A DNA stretch of 64,000 nucleotides. Origin: CAZSLI01 sp964607705. Lineage in GTDB: Bacteria > Actinomycetota > Coriobacteriia > Anaerosomatales > PHET01. The position numbers and the translations under genes are program-made. Location of the stretch: contig CAZSLI010000008.1 of assembly GCA_964607705.1 (NCBI GenBank), forward strand, positions 1 to 64,000, in the 5' to 3' direction. The notes beneath the pieces are model-generated. The model saw only the letters and a list, made by a program, of their open reading frames with translations. It was not told the DNA's origin and did no database searches. Positions 28,461 through 36,379 of this stretch are shown piece after piece (positions within the stretch are counted from its first letter, which is position 1; every line of letters starts with the position of its first letter).

Positions 28461-29618
28461 ATGCCCCGCATCTCACTCGCCGGCTTCAAGGACCCCGTTC
28501 GTCGGCCCCGGTATCTCATCCTCACGTTCGTTGCCGTCGTGGTCTTGGCTGCGGTCATGATCGTCGCCCTGGGAGTCACCTCCACCAGGTGGTTCTGCTC
28601 AGAGGGCTGCCACAAGGTCCAGGACGACACCATCACGGCGTACAAGCATTCGTCCCACAGCCGAGTCAGTTGTATGGCTTGCCACATGCCCGTGGGGTCG
28701 AGCCCGGTGACCTTCATCCTCCACAAGGCCGAGGCACTCGGAGAGCTGTACCTCACCGTGACGAACAGCTACGAGCTGCCGTTGAACGGCGAGAGTGAAG
28801 TGGCCCTCACGATGGCGAGCACTCAGTGCACGCAGTGCCACAACCTCTCGAAGCGGCCCGTCACTCCTGACCCCGGCCTGGTCATCGACCACGACGTTCA
28901 TGCCGAGAACAAGGTCAACTGCACGATCTGCCACAACCGGATCGCGCACAAAGAGGACTTCGTCCCGACGCTTTTGGATCCCAATACCGGCAAGCGCAAC
29001 AGCAGGCACGAGGACTTCATGTCGATGACGGCATGCTTCCGCTGCCACACGCAAGGCGCGGAGTCGCCGTCCGGCATCAAGGCGCCTGGCCGCTGCGACG
29101 CCTGCCACACGCCGGAGTTCCAACTCAAGCCGCCGAGCCACCTCGCAAAGGGCTTCTTCCCCGAGGGCCACGCGAAGCTTGCCGCCAAGGAGTACGAGCG
29201 GGCCGCCGAGGCACAGGCCGAGATTTCGAGCGGGACCGCGCCGGCTGAGGGGGGCGAGAGCGGCGAGGCAGTCGAACTCGCGCCGGTCGCCTCCATCAAC
29301 GAGTGCCTCACCTGCCATGCGCAGAAGTTCTGCGACGATTGCCACGGTCTGCAGATGCCTCACCCTGCGGATTTCAAGAAGGGCCACGGCGCTCTCGGCA
29401 AGAAGAAGCCCGAGGTTTGCGCGAACTGCCACGGTAACGCTGATCAGTTCTGCGACGAGTGCCACCACGGGACCTCGCTCGACTTCAAGTACGACACCAA
29501 CGTAACGTGGCGCAAGCAGCACCCGCAGGCGGTCCAGCAGGTTGGCGCACAGGCATGCTTCGAGTGCCATGCCCCGACCTACTGCGCTCAGTGTCACGTC
29601 AATCTGGGCGGCGACTAG
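28461..29618 (+). CDS. NapC/NirT-like membrane cytochrome c, extended (385 aa, 12 motifs)
   Basis: One N-terminal membrane helix (about 18-41) is followed within a few residues by CSEGCH (CX3CH), then CMACH, CTQCH and CTICH. This matches the NapC/NirT/NrfH quinol dehydrogenase layout of an anchor plus four hemes. Eight more CXXCH motifs follow in an extension, interrupted by a charged, alanine/glutamate-rich linker near 235-275. NapC-family proteins oxidise menaquinol and pass electrons to extracytoplasmic cytochromes. Its first heme motif has one extra residue compared with the usual CXXCH. Immediately downstream of the 15-motif cytochrome and followed by a terminator, it would be the entry point of electrons into the locus; that role is inferred. 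Confidence 0.82.
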   Translation: MPRISLAGFKDPVRRPRYLILTFVAVVVLAAVMIVALGVTSTRWFCSEGCHKVQDDTITAYKHSSHSRVSCMACHMPVGSSPVTFILHKAEALGELYLTVTNSYELPLNGESEVALTMASTQCTQCHNLSKRPVTPDPGLVIDHDVHAENKVNCTICHNRIAHKEDFVPTLLDPNTGKRNSRHEDFMSMTACFRCHTQGAESPSGIKAPGRCDACHTPEFQLKPPSHLAKGFFPEGHAKLAAKEYERAAEAQAEISSGTAPAEGGESGEAVELAPVASINECLTCHAQKFCDDCHGLQMPHPADFKKGHGALGKKKPEVCANCHGNADQFCDECHHGTSLDFKYDTNVTWRKQHPQAVQQVGAQACFECHAPTYCAQCHVNLGGD

Positions 29619-29642
29619 GAACGTACCGCCGAGCGAATCAGC

Positions 29643-29674
29643 AGGGCCCGTCTCGCTACTGGGACGGGCCCTTT
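29643..29674 (+). terminator. Rho-independent terminator closing the cytochrome locus
   Basis: A 10-bp perfect stem (AGGGCCCGTC at 29643-29652, GACGGGCCCT at 29663-29672) ends in TTTCTC. It follows the NapC-like gene by 25 bases. Confidence 0.8.
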
Positions 29675-29764
29675 CTCTGCGCACCCGTGGCGGTGCAGGT
29701 ATCGGCTCAGCGACGGCGAAGCAGGGGAGAGACGGGACGGCATCGAAGCCCGGGTTCTCGGTGA

Positions 29765-29770
29765 TATACT
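29765..29770 (+). promoter_or_regulatory. Candidate -10 element (TATACT) for the radical SAM gene
   Basis: TATACT lies 94 bases before the chosen ATG in the 246-base gap. No convincing -35 is present. The same hexamer precedes the genes at 33965 and 38965. Confidence 0.4.
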
Positions 29771-29864
29771 GGCGCCCTGCCGCGTGCCGGCAGGGGGAGC
29801 GGCGAAGGCCGCAGGGTACGTATCCGGGTACAGGTGGACAGCCTCGAAAGGACCCTGCGCAGCC

Positions 29865-31679
29865 ATGCCCAAAGTGGACCTCGTGCTCCTACACGCTCCC
29901 GCCGTCTACGACTTCCGCGAGCGGTCCATCATGTTCGGCCCTGTCTCCGACATGGTGCCGTCCACGCCGATCTTCGAGATGTACCCCATCGGTCTGACCA
30001 CGATGGCCGAGTACCTCGAACGCCACGGCATCACCGTGCGCATCGTCAATCTCGCAGTTCTCATGCTCAACAAGCCCGGATTCGACGTCGAAGAGTACAT
30101 CCGTGGCCTGGACGCCCGCATCTTCGGCATCGACCTGCACTGGCTGCCTCACGCTCACGGCTCCGTCGAGGTGGCCGGCATCGTGAAGAAGTTCCACCCC
30201 GACACTCCCGTGGTCTTCGGCGGGCTTTCGTCGACGTACTATCACGAAGAGCTGGTCACCTACGATGCGGTTGACTACGTCATGCGCGGCGACTCCACCG
30301 AGGAGCCCATGCGCATGCTCCTCGAGGTCCTCAAGGGCCGCGGCAGCCTCTCGGAGGTGCCCAACCTCACATGGAAGGACGCCGAGGGAAGCATCACCGT
30401 GAACCCCCTGTCGTGGGTCCCTCGCGACATGAACTCGATCTCGCTGGACTACTCGTACAACATGAAAGCCGTCGTCCGGTACCGTGACCTCATGGGTTTC
30501 GTCCCGTTCAAGGACTGGCTCCAGTACCCCGTCTGCGCATCGCTCATCTGCCGAGGATGCACGCATGACTGCGTCACGTGCGGAGGCTCGGCGTACTCGT
30601 TCCGCGAGCACTTCGGGCGCGATCGCGTGGCCTTCCGGGATCCGGCGCTGCTGGTCAAAGACATCCAGCACATCCAGAAGTACATCCCGGGACCGATCTT
30701 CGTGCTCAACGACTTCCTGCAGGCGGGACGCGAGTACACCCGCGACTTCGTGCAGGGACTCCAGCGCATCAAGATGAAGAACCCGATCGGATTCGAGTTC
30801 TTCAAGCCGCCGCACGAGGAGTTCTACGAGTTCCTCGACGGCAACCTGCCCGACTGGTCCGTCGAGATCAGCGTCGAGAGTCACGACGACGGCGTCCGCG
30901 CCGCCTTCGGCAAGGGCCACTATACGATCGATCAGGTCGAAGAGACGGTGAAGGCGGCGCTGCGCAACGGCTGCTCCCGCTTCGACCTCTACTTCATGAC
31001 GGGTATCCCCACTCAGACGGCCGCATCCGTACGCCAGACCGCCGAGTACGTGAAGCACCTCTACGAGGCGGTGGGCTACGACAAGCGGCTCCTGTGCTTC
31101 ATCAGCCCGATGGCGCCGTTCCTCGACCCGGGCTCCCGTGCCTTCGACAACCCGTCCGCGCACGGCTACACGCTGCGCGCCAAGACCCTGCAGGAGCATC
31201 GGGAGCGGCTCGTCATGCCGTCGTGGAAGCACATCATGAACTACGAGAGCGAGGCGATGAGCCCTGACGAGATGGTCGATGCGACCTACGACGCAGGTCT
31301 CATGGTCAACCGGATCAAGGCCGAGGGCGGCGTGATCGACGCCGCGACCGCGACCACCACAGAGCGCCGCATCAACGAGGCGCGCGTCGCCATGCAGCGG
31401 ATCGACGACATCATGGCGGGCCCCTTGTCTTCGCGCGATGCTCAACTGTGGGGGCTCAAGGAGGAGTTCGAGCGCCTGTCGCAGTCGACCGTGTGTGAGA
31501 AGTCCGAGCTCAATTGGCCGCGCTACATCGGGCCGAAGCACGTAGCGGCGGCCGCCGGTTTGTTCGTCAGGGAGAATGCCGCTAACCTGTTCGGGCGCCG
31601 CTCGGGCAAGCCGCGACCGGCCACCTCTGACCAGCACACGGCTCCGCGACCGAAGCCGGTAGCCGAACCGGAAGGCTAG
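29865..31679 (+). CDS. B12-binding-domain radical SAM protein (604 aa)
   Basis: An N-terminal cobalamin-binding-like Rossmann region (about 1-140, with YPIGLTTMAEYLERHG near the start) precedes a radical SAM core. The CX3CX2C cluster motif is in CTHDCVTCGG, and extra cysteines lie just upstream (CASLICRGC). The fold class catalyses SAM- and often B12-dependent methylations or rearrangements. The ATG at 29865 starts the conserved N-terminus; the open frame extends 27 codons upstream without homologous-looking content. MenG/UbiE starts eight bases after its stop and a probable MqnX follows, so it may act in or near menaquinone metabolism, but I cannot name its substrate. The C-terminal ~120 residues are helical and end in a proline-rich tail. 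Confidence 0.8.
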   Translation: MPKVDLVLLHAPAVYDFRERSIMFGPVSDMVPSTPIFEMYPIGLTTMAEYLERHGITVRIVNLAVLMLNKPGFDVEEYIRGLDARIFGIDLHWLPHAHGSVEVAGIVKKFHPDTPVVFGGLSSTYYHEELVTYDAVDYVMRGDSTEEPMRMLLEVLKGRGSLSEVPNLTWKDAEGSITVNPLSWVPRDMNSISLDYSYNMKAVVRYRDLMGFVPFKDWLQYPVCASLICRGCTHDCVTCGGSAYSFREHFGRDRVAFRDPALLVKDIQHIQKYIPGPIFVLNDFLQAGREYTRDFVQGLQRIKMKNPIGFEFFKPPHEEFYEFLDGNLPDWSVEISVESHDDGVRAAFGKGHYTIDQVEETVKAALRNGCSRFDLYFMTGIPTQTAASVRQTAEYVKHLYEAVGYDKRLLCFISPMAPFLDPGSRAFDNPSAHGYTLRAKTLQEHRERLVMPSWKHIMNYESEAMSPDEMVDATYDAGLMVNRIKAEGGVIDAATATTTERRINEARVAMQRIDDIMAGPLSSRDAQLWGLKEEFERLSQSTVCEKSELNWPRYIGPKHVAAAAGLFVRENAANLFGRRSGKPRPATSDQHTAPRPKPVAEPEG

Positions 31680-31686
31680 AGCCCGT

Positions 31687-32409
31687 ATGACCGACCAGCA
31701 GCCCGCCCCGGGGGAGGCCACGACCGAGAGGGTCCGTGGCATCTTCTCCAACATCGCCAGCAGCTACGACACGTTCAACACGCTCGCCAGCATGGGGATC
31801 GACCGCCTGTGGCGGCGGGCCCTGGTCAAGGCATGCCGACTCGGGGAGTCTTCGCGCGTCCTGGACATCGCCGCAGGCACTGGCGATGTCTCGCTCGCGA
31901 TTGCCGAGCAGGCAGGGCCGGCCGAGGTCGTCGTCACCGACTTCACTCCCGAGATGCTCGAGATCGCGGAGCACAAGGCGGGGAGCTACACCGGTCGTTC
32001 TCGGCTGACCTTCCGGCTGGCGGACGCGCAGGACCTCCCGTTCGAGGATGAGTCCTTCGACGTGGTGACCGTCGCCTTCGGCGTGCGTAACTTCCCCGAG
32101 CGCGACCGCAACTTCAGCGAGGTCCTCCGCGTGCTCAAGCCGGGCGGCCGCTACGTCATCCTCGAGTTCTCGCGCCCGTCCTTCGGCCCCTGGCGCGGGG
32201 TGTACCACGTCTATCTACAGAACGTGATCCCGACCATCGGCGGCGCGCTGACACACGACCGCGAGAGCTTCGTGTACCTCAACGACTCCATCCGACGCTT
32301 CCCTACGCAGCCGGAGCTTGCTGCCGAGCTACGCGAGGCTGGGTTCTCGGCAATCTCGTGGAAGGACCTCACGGGCGGAGTGGTCGCGCTTCACACGGCG
32401 GTCAAGTAG
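31687..32409 (+). CDS. menG: Demethylmenaquinone methyltransferase MenG/UbiE (240 aa)
   Basis: The SAM-dependent class I methyltransferase of the last step of menaquinone synthesis. The SAM-binding motif is LDIAAGTGDVSL, followed by VVTDFTPEMLEIA, LADAQDLPF and the family hallmark VAFGVRNFPERD, then LKPGGRYVILEFSRP. Length and order match UbiE/MenG. It probably shares a transcript with the radical SAM gene just upstream. Menaquinone would be the electron donor pool for the NapC-like cytochrome and the acceptor for complex I in this same window. Confidence 0.93.
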   Translation: MTDQQPAPGEATTERVRGIFSNIASSYDTFNTLASMGIDRLWRRALVKACRLGESSRVLDIAAGTGDVSLAIAEQAGPAEVVVTDFTPEMLEIAEHKAGSYTGRSRLTFRLADAQDLPFEDESFDVVTVAFGVRNFPERDRNFSEVLRVLKPGGRYVILEFSRPSFGPWRGVYHVYLQNVIPTIGGALTHDRESFVYLNDSIRRFPTQPELAAELREAGFSAISWKDLTGGVVALHTAVK

Positions 32410-32432
32410 CCCGCTCGAGCGTGCTGCTGCGG

Positions 32433-32438
32433 TAGAAT
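32433..32438 (+). promoter_or_regulatory. Candidate -10 element (TAGAAT) before the amidohydrolase
   Basis: TAGAAT lies 31 bases upstream of the ATG at 32470, leaving room for a short leader with the GAGGGG ribosome-binding site. No clear -35 was found. Confidence 0.4.
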
Positions 32439-32469
32439 CCCGAGGAAGCCGCATCACGAGGGGACCCAC

Positions 32470-33816
32470 ATGCTTCTCACCGCCCGCTACGTCTTGCCCA
32501 TAGCCACGCCGCACATCGAGCAGGGTGCGGTGCTCGTGCGGGGCGACCGCATCGTGGAGATCGGCGACTTCGAGCATCTGCGCCGCCTGCATCCGGACGA
32601 GCCGGTCAAGGACTTCGGTCTCGCCGCGCTGCTCCCGGGCTTTGTCGACCTGCATACGCACCTCGAGTACACCGCCATGCGCGGACTCGTCGACGACCTC
32701 CCGTACTCGCGCTGGAAGCTGCAGCTCATGCAGCGCGAGCGCCTGTTCTCGAGCCAGGACTGGGATGACTCGGCGCTCCTCGGCGCGTTGGAGTCGCTGC
32801 AGTCGGGCATCACGACTATCGCTGACATCACCGAGACCGGCGCCTCGGGCCATGCCGCTCAGGCCGCCGGGTTGCGCGGGTTCATCTACCGCGAAGTCGC
32901 CACCATGGAGAAGGGCCGTATCGCCGATGTGATGGAGCGTGCCGCCGCCGACGTGGCCGCATGGCGCGATACCACCGATCCCGAGCGGCTCGTCATAGGT
33001 ATGGCGCCGCACGCGCCGTACTCATGCCACCCCGAGCTCTTCCGTCGAGTCGCCGAGATCGCGACCGACGGGACCCCGGTCGCGATCCACCTTGCGGGCA
33101 GCCGCGAGGAGTACCAGTTCGTGAAGTACGGCTCGTCCATGCTCGCGACTGACGTGCGCGAGGTCTACGACCGCAACGCGCCCCTCTGGCTGCCGACCGG
33201 CGTGAGCCCCGTGCGCTACGTCCTCCAGTGGGGACTTTTCGACGTGCCGAACATCATGGCGGTGCACTGTACGCAGGTCGACGACGAGGACATCGAGATC
33301 CTCGCCTCGCACGATGTCGCCATCGCCCACTGCCCGCGCTGCAACGCCAAGCTCGGGATGGGTGTCGCGCCGGTCTCGAAGTTTCTCGACGCCGGAGTAC
33401 GGCTGGGCATCGGCACCGACTCGCCCGCAGCAAGCAACTCGATGGACATGTTCGAGGAGATGCGGATCGGGCTGCTCGTGCAGCGTGCCACCCTCGGCGA
33501 GGAGCACTTCATCCCGGCTCGCCAGTTCGTGAAGATGGCGACGCTCGATGCCGCTCGCGCACTCGGCATCGACGACCAGGTGGGATCGCTGGAGCCCGGC
33601 AAGCAGGCCGACATCATCGCGGTCGACCTGTCCAAGTCGCATCAGATACCCACGCACTACCCGTACGGCACGCTGGTGCACACCGCCAACCAGGAGAACG
33701 TGCTGTGGACCATGGTGGGCGGCGAGGTGCTCTACGAGTCGAAGGCCTGGCCGACGCTCGATCACGAGCGCGTCTACGGGCGGGCCGAGGAGATGCGGAT
33801 GAAGCTGCGCACCTAG
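32470..33816 (+). CDS. mqnX: Amidohydrolase, probable aminodeoxyfutalosine deaminase (448 aa)
   Basis: A metal-dependent amidohydrolase of the SAH/guanine/aminofutalosine deaminase group. Visible motifs are the first metal site FVDLHTHLEYTAMRG, then MAPHAPYSCHPE, the HCTQVDDEDIEIL segment, AHCPRCNAKLGMG, and the catalytic aspartate in GIGTDSPAASNSMDMFEEMR. The C-terminus has the usual GSLEPGKQADIIAVD. In the futalosine pathway MqnX deaminates 6-amino-6-deoxyfutalosine. The assignment to that substrate rests mainly on its place next to menG; an S-adenosylhomocysteine or other nucleoside deaminase remains possible. No mqnA/C/D/E gene is in the window. Confidence 0.75.
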   Translation: MLLTARYVLPIATPHIEQGAVLVRGDRIVEIGDFEHLRRLHPDEPVKDFGLAALLPGFVDLHTHLEYTAMRGLVDDLPYSRWKLQLMQRERLFSSQDWDDSALLGALESLQSGITTIADITETGASGHAAQAAGLRGFIYREVATMEKGRIADVMERAAADVAAWRDTTDPERLVIGMAPHAPYSCHPELFRRVAEIATDGTPVAIHLAGSREEYQFVKYGSSMLATDVREVYDRNAPLWLPTGVSPVRYVLQWGLFDVPNIMAVHCTQVDDEDIEILASHDVAIAHCPRCNAKLGMGVAPVSKFLDAGVRLGIGTDSPAASNSMDMFEEMRIGLLVQRATLGEEHFIPARQFVKMATLDAARALGIDDQVGSLEPGKQADIIAVDLSKSHQIPTHYPYGTLVHTANQENVLWTMVGGEVLYESKAWPTLDHERVYGRAEEMRMKLRT

Positions 33817-33895
33817 CGCGCGAGTCCCCTTTGGCGCGGGTGTTGCTCTGTTTCTCGGCAGGTGAACGCGGATAAACCGCGTCGTAATCGCGTGA

Positions 33896-33901
33896 TATAC
33901 T
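33896..33901 (+). promoter_or_regulatory. Candidate -10 element (TATACT)
   Basis: TATACT lies 63 bases before the GTG at 33965; the leader holds a good AGGAGG. No strong -35. Confidence 0.4.
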
Positions 33902-33964
33902 ACGCGAGGTTCAGGCAGGCAGGCGGGCGCGAGAGCGCCTGTGCGAATAGGAGGGTACGACCTA

Positions 33965-34351
33965 GTGAGCGATCAGGACTTCTTCTTCGACGAGGACGAG
34001 AAGCCGAGCAAGCCGGCCGAGAAGGCACCCGCCAAGAAGAGCGGCGCCGCCAAGTCGACCGCCCCGGCTGCGGCTCCGGCCGCCAGCACGGCGCAGACCG
34101 TCACGATGGCCGTTGCGGCCCTCATCGGCGTGATCGCGCTGCTCGCGGGCGTCATCATCGGCATTCTTCTCCCCGTTGGACCCGCGACGAGCACCGCGCC
34201 GACCACGGCAACCACGCCCGCAACGGGCGCCACGGGCGGCTCGGGTACGGCTCCGCAGCTGACCCCCGAGCAGCTTCAGGGCGGCCAGCTTCCCGCCGGC
34301 CACCCCGACATCGGTGGCGGTTCGGGCGCGGCCACGTCGACCGGCAAGTAG
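33965..34351 (+). CDS. Small single-pass membrane protein of unknown function (128 aa)
   Basis: The GTG at 33965 follows AGGAGG at 33949-33954; an in-frame start at 33941 would lack such a site. The N-terminus has an acidic aromatic patch (DQDFFFDEDEK), then a Lys/Ala/Pro-rich stretch, one hydrophobic helix (about 48-71) and a Thr/Ala/Gly-rich tail ending in an LTPEQLQGGQLPAGHPDI segment. The low-complexity tail is probably extracytoplasmic and flexible. I do not recognise a family. It is followed by an anchored TPR protein across a hairpin and may be its partner. Confidence 0.7.
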   Translation: MSDQDFFFDEDEKPSKPAEKAPAKKSGAAKSTAPAAAPAASTAQTVTMAVAALIGVIALLAGVIIGILLPVGPATSTAPTTATTPATGATGGSGTAPQLTPEQLQGGQLPAGHPDIGGGSGAATSTGK

Positions 34352-34364
34352 AATCAGAACTGTC

Positions 34365-34398
34365 CGGGCCCGGCCTGCCTGACGGCGGACCGGGCCCG
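34365..34398 (+). terminator. Possible terminator or attenuator between two membrane-protein genes
   Basis: CGGGCCCGG at 34365-34373 pairs perfectly with CCGGGCCCG at 34390-34398 across a 16-base loop. There is no real T-run after it, so it may only reduce read-through. TAGAAT at 34349-34354, overlapping the upstream stop codon, could be a separate -10 for the next gene. Confidence 0.45.
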
Positions 34399-34424
34399 TC
34401 TGGTATCGAGGGAGGTATCTGCGC

Positions 34425-35087
34425 GTGGCGATCGATAAGTCAAGGACCCCGGGTTGGATGAAGGCGGTGCTGATCCTTCTGGCCGTCGCCTTCGTGGCCA
34501 GCTTCATCTCGATCGGCGCCGGATCGCTGACCAGCAACAGTCAGCAGCCGGCCAACACGTCGAGCGATCCCATCACTGCCGCGGGCCAGCAGTACCAGCC
34601 GGCGGTCGCGTCCCTCACCGGCCAGCTGCAGAGCCAGCCGGAGAGCGCCACGCTGCTCATCGCCCTCGGCAACACGTACTTCGACTGGGCAAGCCAGGTG
34701 CAGCAGGTATCGCAGACCGCCACATCGGCGGTGGGCGCCGACCAGCCCCTGTGGATCTCGGCGAAGGACGCCTACTCTCGTGCGGTCAAAGCCGGGGCCT
34801 CTCAGCCGCCGGTCATGATCGACTACGCGATCACGCAGCACTACACCGGAGAGACCTCCGGAGCGCTGGCAACGGCGCTGGCGGTCAGCAAGTCGTCGCC
34901 TGAGTTCGCACCGGCGTGGTTCAATCTAGGCATCTTCTATCAGGCAACCGGTGACAGCGCGAAGGCGCTCGTCGCTTTCAATCGGTACCTGAAGCTCGAT
35001 CCCAAGGGAACCCAGGGCAACGCCGAGTACGCCAAGCAGCAGGTGAAGACGCTGCAGGGCCAGTCGACGGCGACCACGACCCCGTAG
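34425..35087 (+). CDS. Membrane-anchored TPR protein (220 aa)
   Basis: The GTG start lies behind GGGAGG. One membrane helix (about 12-35) is followed by a Ser/Gln-rich linker and then TPR-like repeats, clearest in ATLLIALGNTYFDWA, PAWFNLGIFYQATGD and ALVAFNRYLKLDPKG. The topology suggests TPRs outside the membrane. It resembles the 15505 protein in plan but not closely in sequence. The function is not recognised; a role in assembling exported complexes is plausible. Its transcript ends at a strong shared terminator. Confidence 0.75.
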   Translation: MAIDKSRTPGWMKAVLILLAVAFVASFISIGAGSLTSNSQQPANTSSDPITAAGQQYQPAVASLTGQLQSQPESATLLIALGNTYFDWASQVQQVSQTATSAVGADQPLWISAKDAYSRAVKAGASQPPVMIDYAITQHYTGETSGALATALAVSKSSPEFAPAWFNLGIFYQATGDSAKALVAFNRYLKLDPKGTQGNAEYAKQQVKTLQGQSTATTTP

Positions 35088-35109
35088 CGAACCGGTTATA
35101 GGCACACGC

Positions 35110-35145
35110 AAGGGGACGGGCATCCTTCGGGGCGCCCGTCCCCTT
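35110..35145. terminator. Bidirectional terminator between convergent genes
   Basis: A perfect 12-bp stem (AAGGGGACGGGC at 35110-35121, GCCCGTCCCCTT at 35134-35145) lies between the + strand TPR gene and the - strand STAS gene. The A-run on one side and T-run on the other allow it to work in both directions. Confidence 0.75.
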
Positions 35146-35167
35146 CGCTATTCCGGACGCGCCTCGA

Positions 35168-35515
35168 TCAGCCGGTTTCGGTCACCATGAGCTGGGCCTC
35201 GCTGACGGACTCCGCAGTGGAGAAGATCCCGTTGAGCCGCGTCAGGGACAAGATGTTGTCGACGGTCTCATTGGTCACGAGGATGAGCTTTCCGCCCTGT
35301 GCGCCGTACTCCTTCGACAGCGACAACAGAAGGCCGAGGCCGGAGCTGTCGAGATACTCGAGCCCCGAGAGGTCGACTATCGTGGCCGGCGGCCCCGACT
35401 TCAGGATGCGATCGATATTCATCCTGAACGCCGCGCACTCTCCATAATCGAGATCACCGCGCAACTTCAGGAGCCAGTATGAGGATTCCTGCTCCAAGTC
35501 GATGCTGAGCGCCAT
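35168..35515 (-). CDS. STAS-domain anti-sigma factor antagonist (115 aa)
   Basis: The only convincing - strand gene. The start at 35515 follows GAGGAAGGA on the complementary strand; an upstream in-frame start would add 23 unconserved residues. The STAS fold has the phospho-site motif LEYLDSSGLGLLLSL. Anti-anti-sigma factors of the SpoIIAA/RsbV type are switched by phosphorylation of that serine and release sigma factors from their anti-sigma kinases. It is divergent from a second STAS gene at 35656. No kinase, phosphatase or sigma factor is nearby, so its partners are unknown. Confidence 0.88.
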   Translation of the reverse strand: MALSIDLEQESSYWLLKLRGDLDYGECAAFRMNIDRILKSGPPATIVDLSGLEYLDSSGLGLLLSLSKEYGAQGGKLILVTNETVDNILSLTRLNGIFSTAESVSEAQLMVTETG

Positions 35516-35611
35516 AGGTCCTTCCTCATTTCGGGGATACATGAATGGTACCCCTTCGGTGCCATGCCGCCACGCAGGAACCATCGCTTTGAGGCTACGC
35601 CCGCGAGCGGT

Positions 35612-35617
35612 ACAATC
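35612..35617 (+). promoter_or_regulatory. Candidate -10 element (TACAAT) for the second STAS gene
   Basis: TACAAT lies 38 bases before the ATG at 35656, within the 140-base divergent region. No clear -35. Confidence 0.35.
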
Positions 35618-35655
35618 CGAGCACTGTTCCCCGACTACGAGGAGCTGGACCGAGT

Positions 35656-35991
35656 ATGGAACTCGACATCAAGAGCGAACGCGGGACCGACGTCTGCTAT
35701 GTACGGCTTGAAGGCGAGATAGACGTCTACACCGCCCCTCGACTCAAAGAAGAGCTCGTCTCTGTCGTTGAGTCCGGCTGCCCGAACGTTGTGGTCGACA
35801 TGGAGAAGGTCGGTTTCATCGATAGTTCAGGTCTTGGCGTGTTGGTAAGCGCTTTGCGTCGTGCAAGGGAACGGGACGGTGTAGTGCGCATCGTCTGCAC
35901 TCGTGACAACATTCTGAAGATCTTCCGGATCACCGGGCTGGACAAGGTGTTCCCGATCTACGCGAACGCCGAGGAGGCGCGCAAGTTCTGA
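35656..35991 (+). CDS. STAS-domain anti-sigma factor antagonist (111 aa)
   Basis: A full-length SpoIIAA/RsbV-like protein. It has VRLEGEIDVYTAPRLKEEL, then VVVDMEKVGFIDSSGLGVL with the conserved DSSG phospho-site, and ends in ITGLDKVFPIYANAEEA. It is divergent from the other STAS gene (35168-35515), with which it shares the fold but limited sequence identity. It probably binds an HATPase-type anti-sigma factor not in the window. The tat genes follow after a 73-base gap and may be co-transcribed. Confidence 0.92.
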   Translation: MELDIKSERGTDVCYVRLEGEIDVYTAPRLKEELVSVVESGCPNVVVDMEKVGFIDSSGLGVLVSALRRARERDGVVRIVCTRDNILKIFRITGLDKVFPIYANAEEARKF

Positions 35992-36064
35992 TAGCGCGCC
36001 GCCGGCCGGCACCGGTGGACGGGCGCTCGAGAGCGGCGATCTTTCGTCGCAAGAAGGTGGGGTT

Positions 36065-36361
36065 GTGTTCGGAATCGGCGGCAACGAGCTGCTCATCATC
36101 GCTGTGTTCGCTCTGATCATCTTCGGCCCGGACAAGATTCCGGAGCTTGCGCGTACCCTGGGCAAGACCTGGCGGACGTTCAAGCGCGCGCAAGAAGACA
36201 TGGAGCGCGTGATCCGGGCCGAGATGCTGGCTCCGGATGCTGCCGAGCGCGGCATCGGGACCACGGCTCCTGAGCCGACCCCGGCCCAGCCCGCGTCATC
36301 GGCGGCCTCGATCTGGTCGGCCACAAGCGAAGACGACGATGAGGAGGAAGACGAGGAGTAG
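36065..36361 (+). CDS. tatA: Twin-arginine translocase subunit TatA/TatB (98 aa)
   Basis: Starts at GTG with AAGGTGG upstream. It begins with the hallmark short hydrophobic N-terminus (GGNELLIIAVFALIIFGPDKIPEL) followed by an amphipathic helix (ARTLGKTWRTFKRAQ) and a strongly acidic tail (SEDDDEEEDEE). The FGP hinge is typical of TatA/B; the glutamate in the membrane segment leans towards TatB, so the exact subtype is uncertain. It forms the Tat pore or receptor with TatC, which follows 18 bases later. Confidence 0.9.
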   Translation: MFGIGGNELLIIAVFALIIFGPDKIPELARTLGKTWRTFKRAQEDMERVIRAEMLAPDAAERGIGTTAPEPTPAQPASSAASIWSATSEDDDEEEDEE

Positions 36362-36379
36362 TCCTCCTCGTTTCAACCC

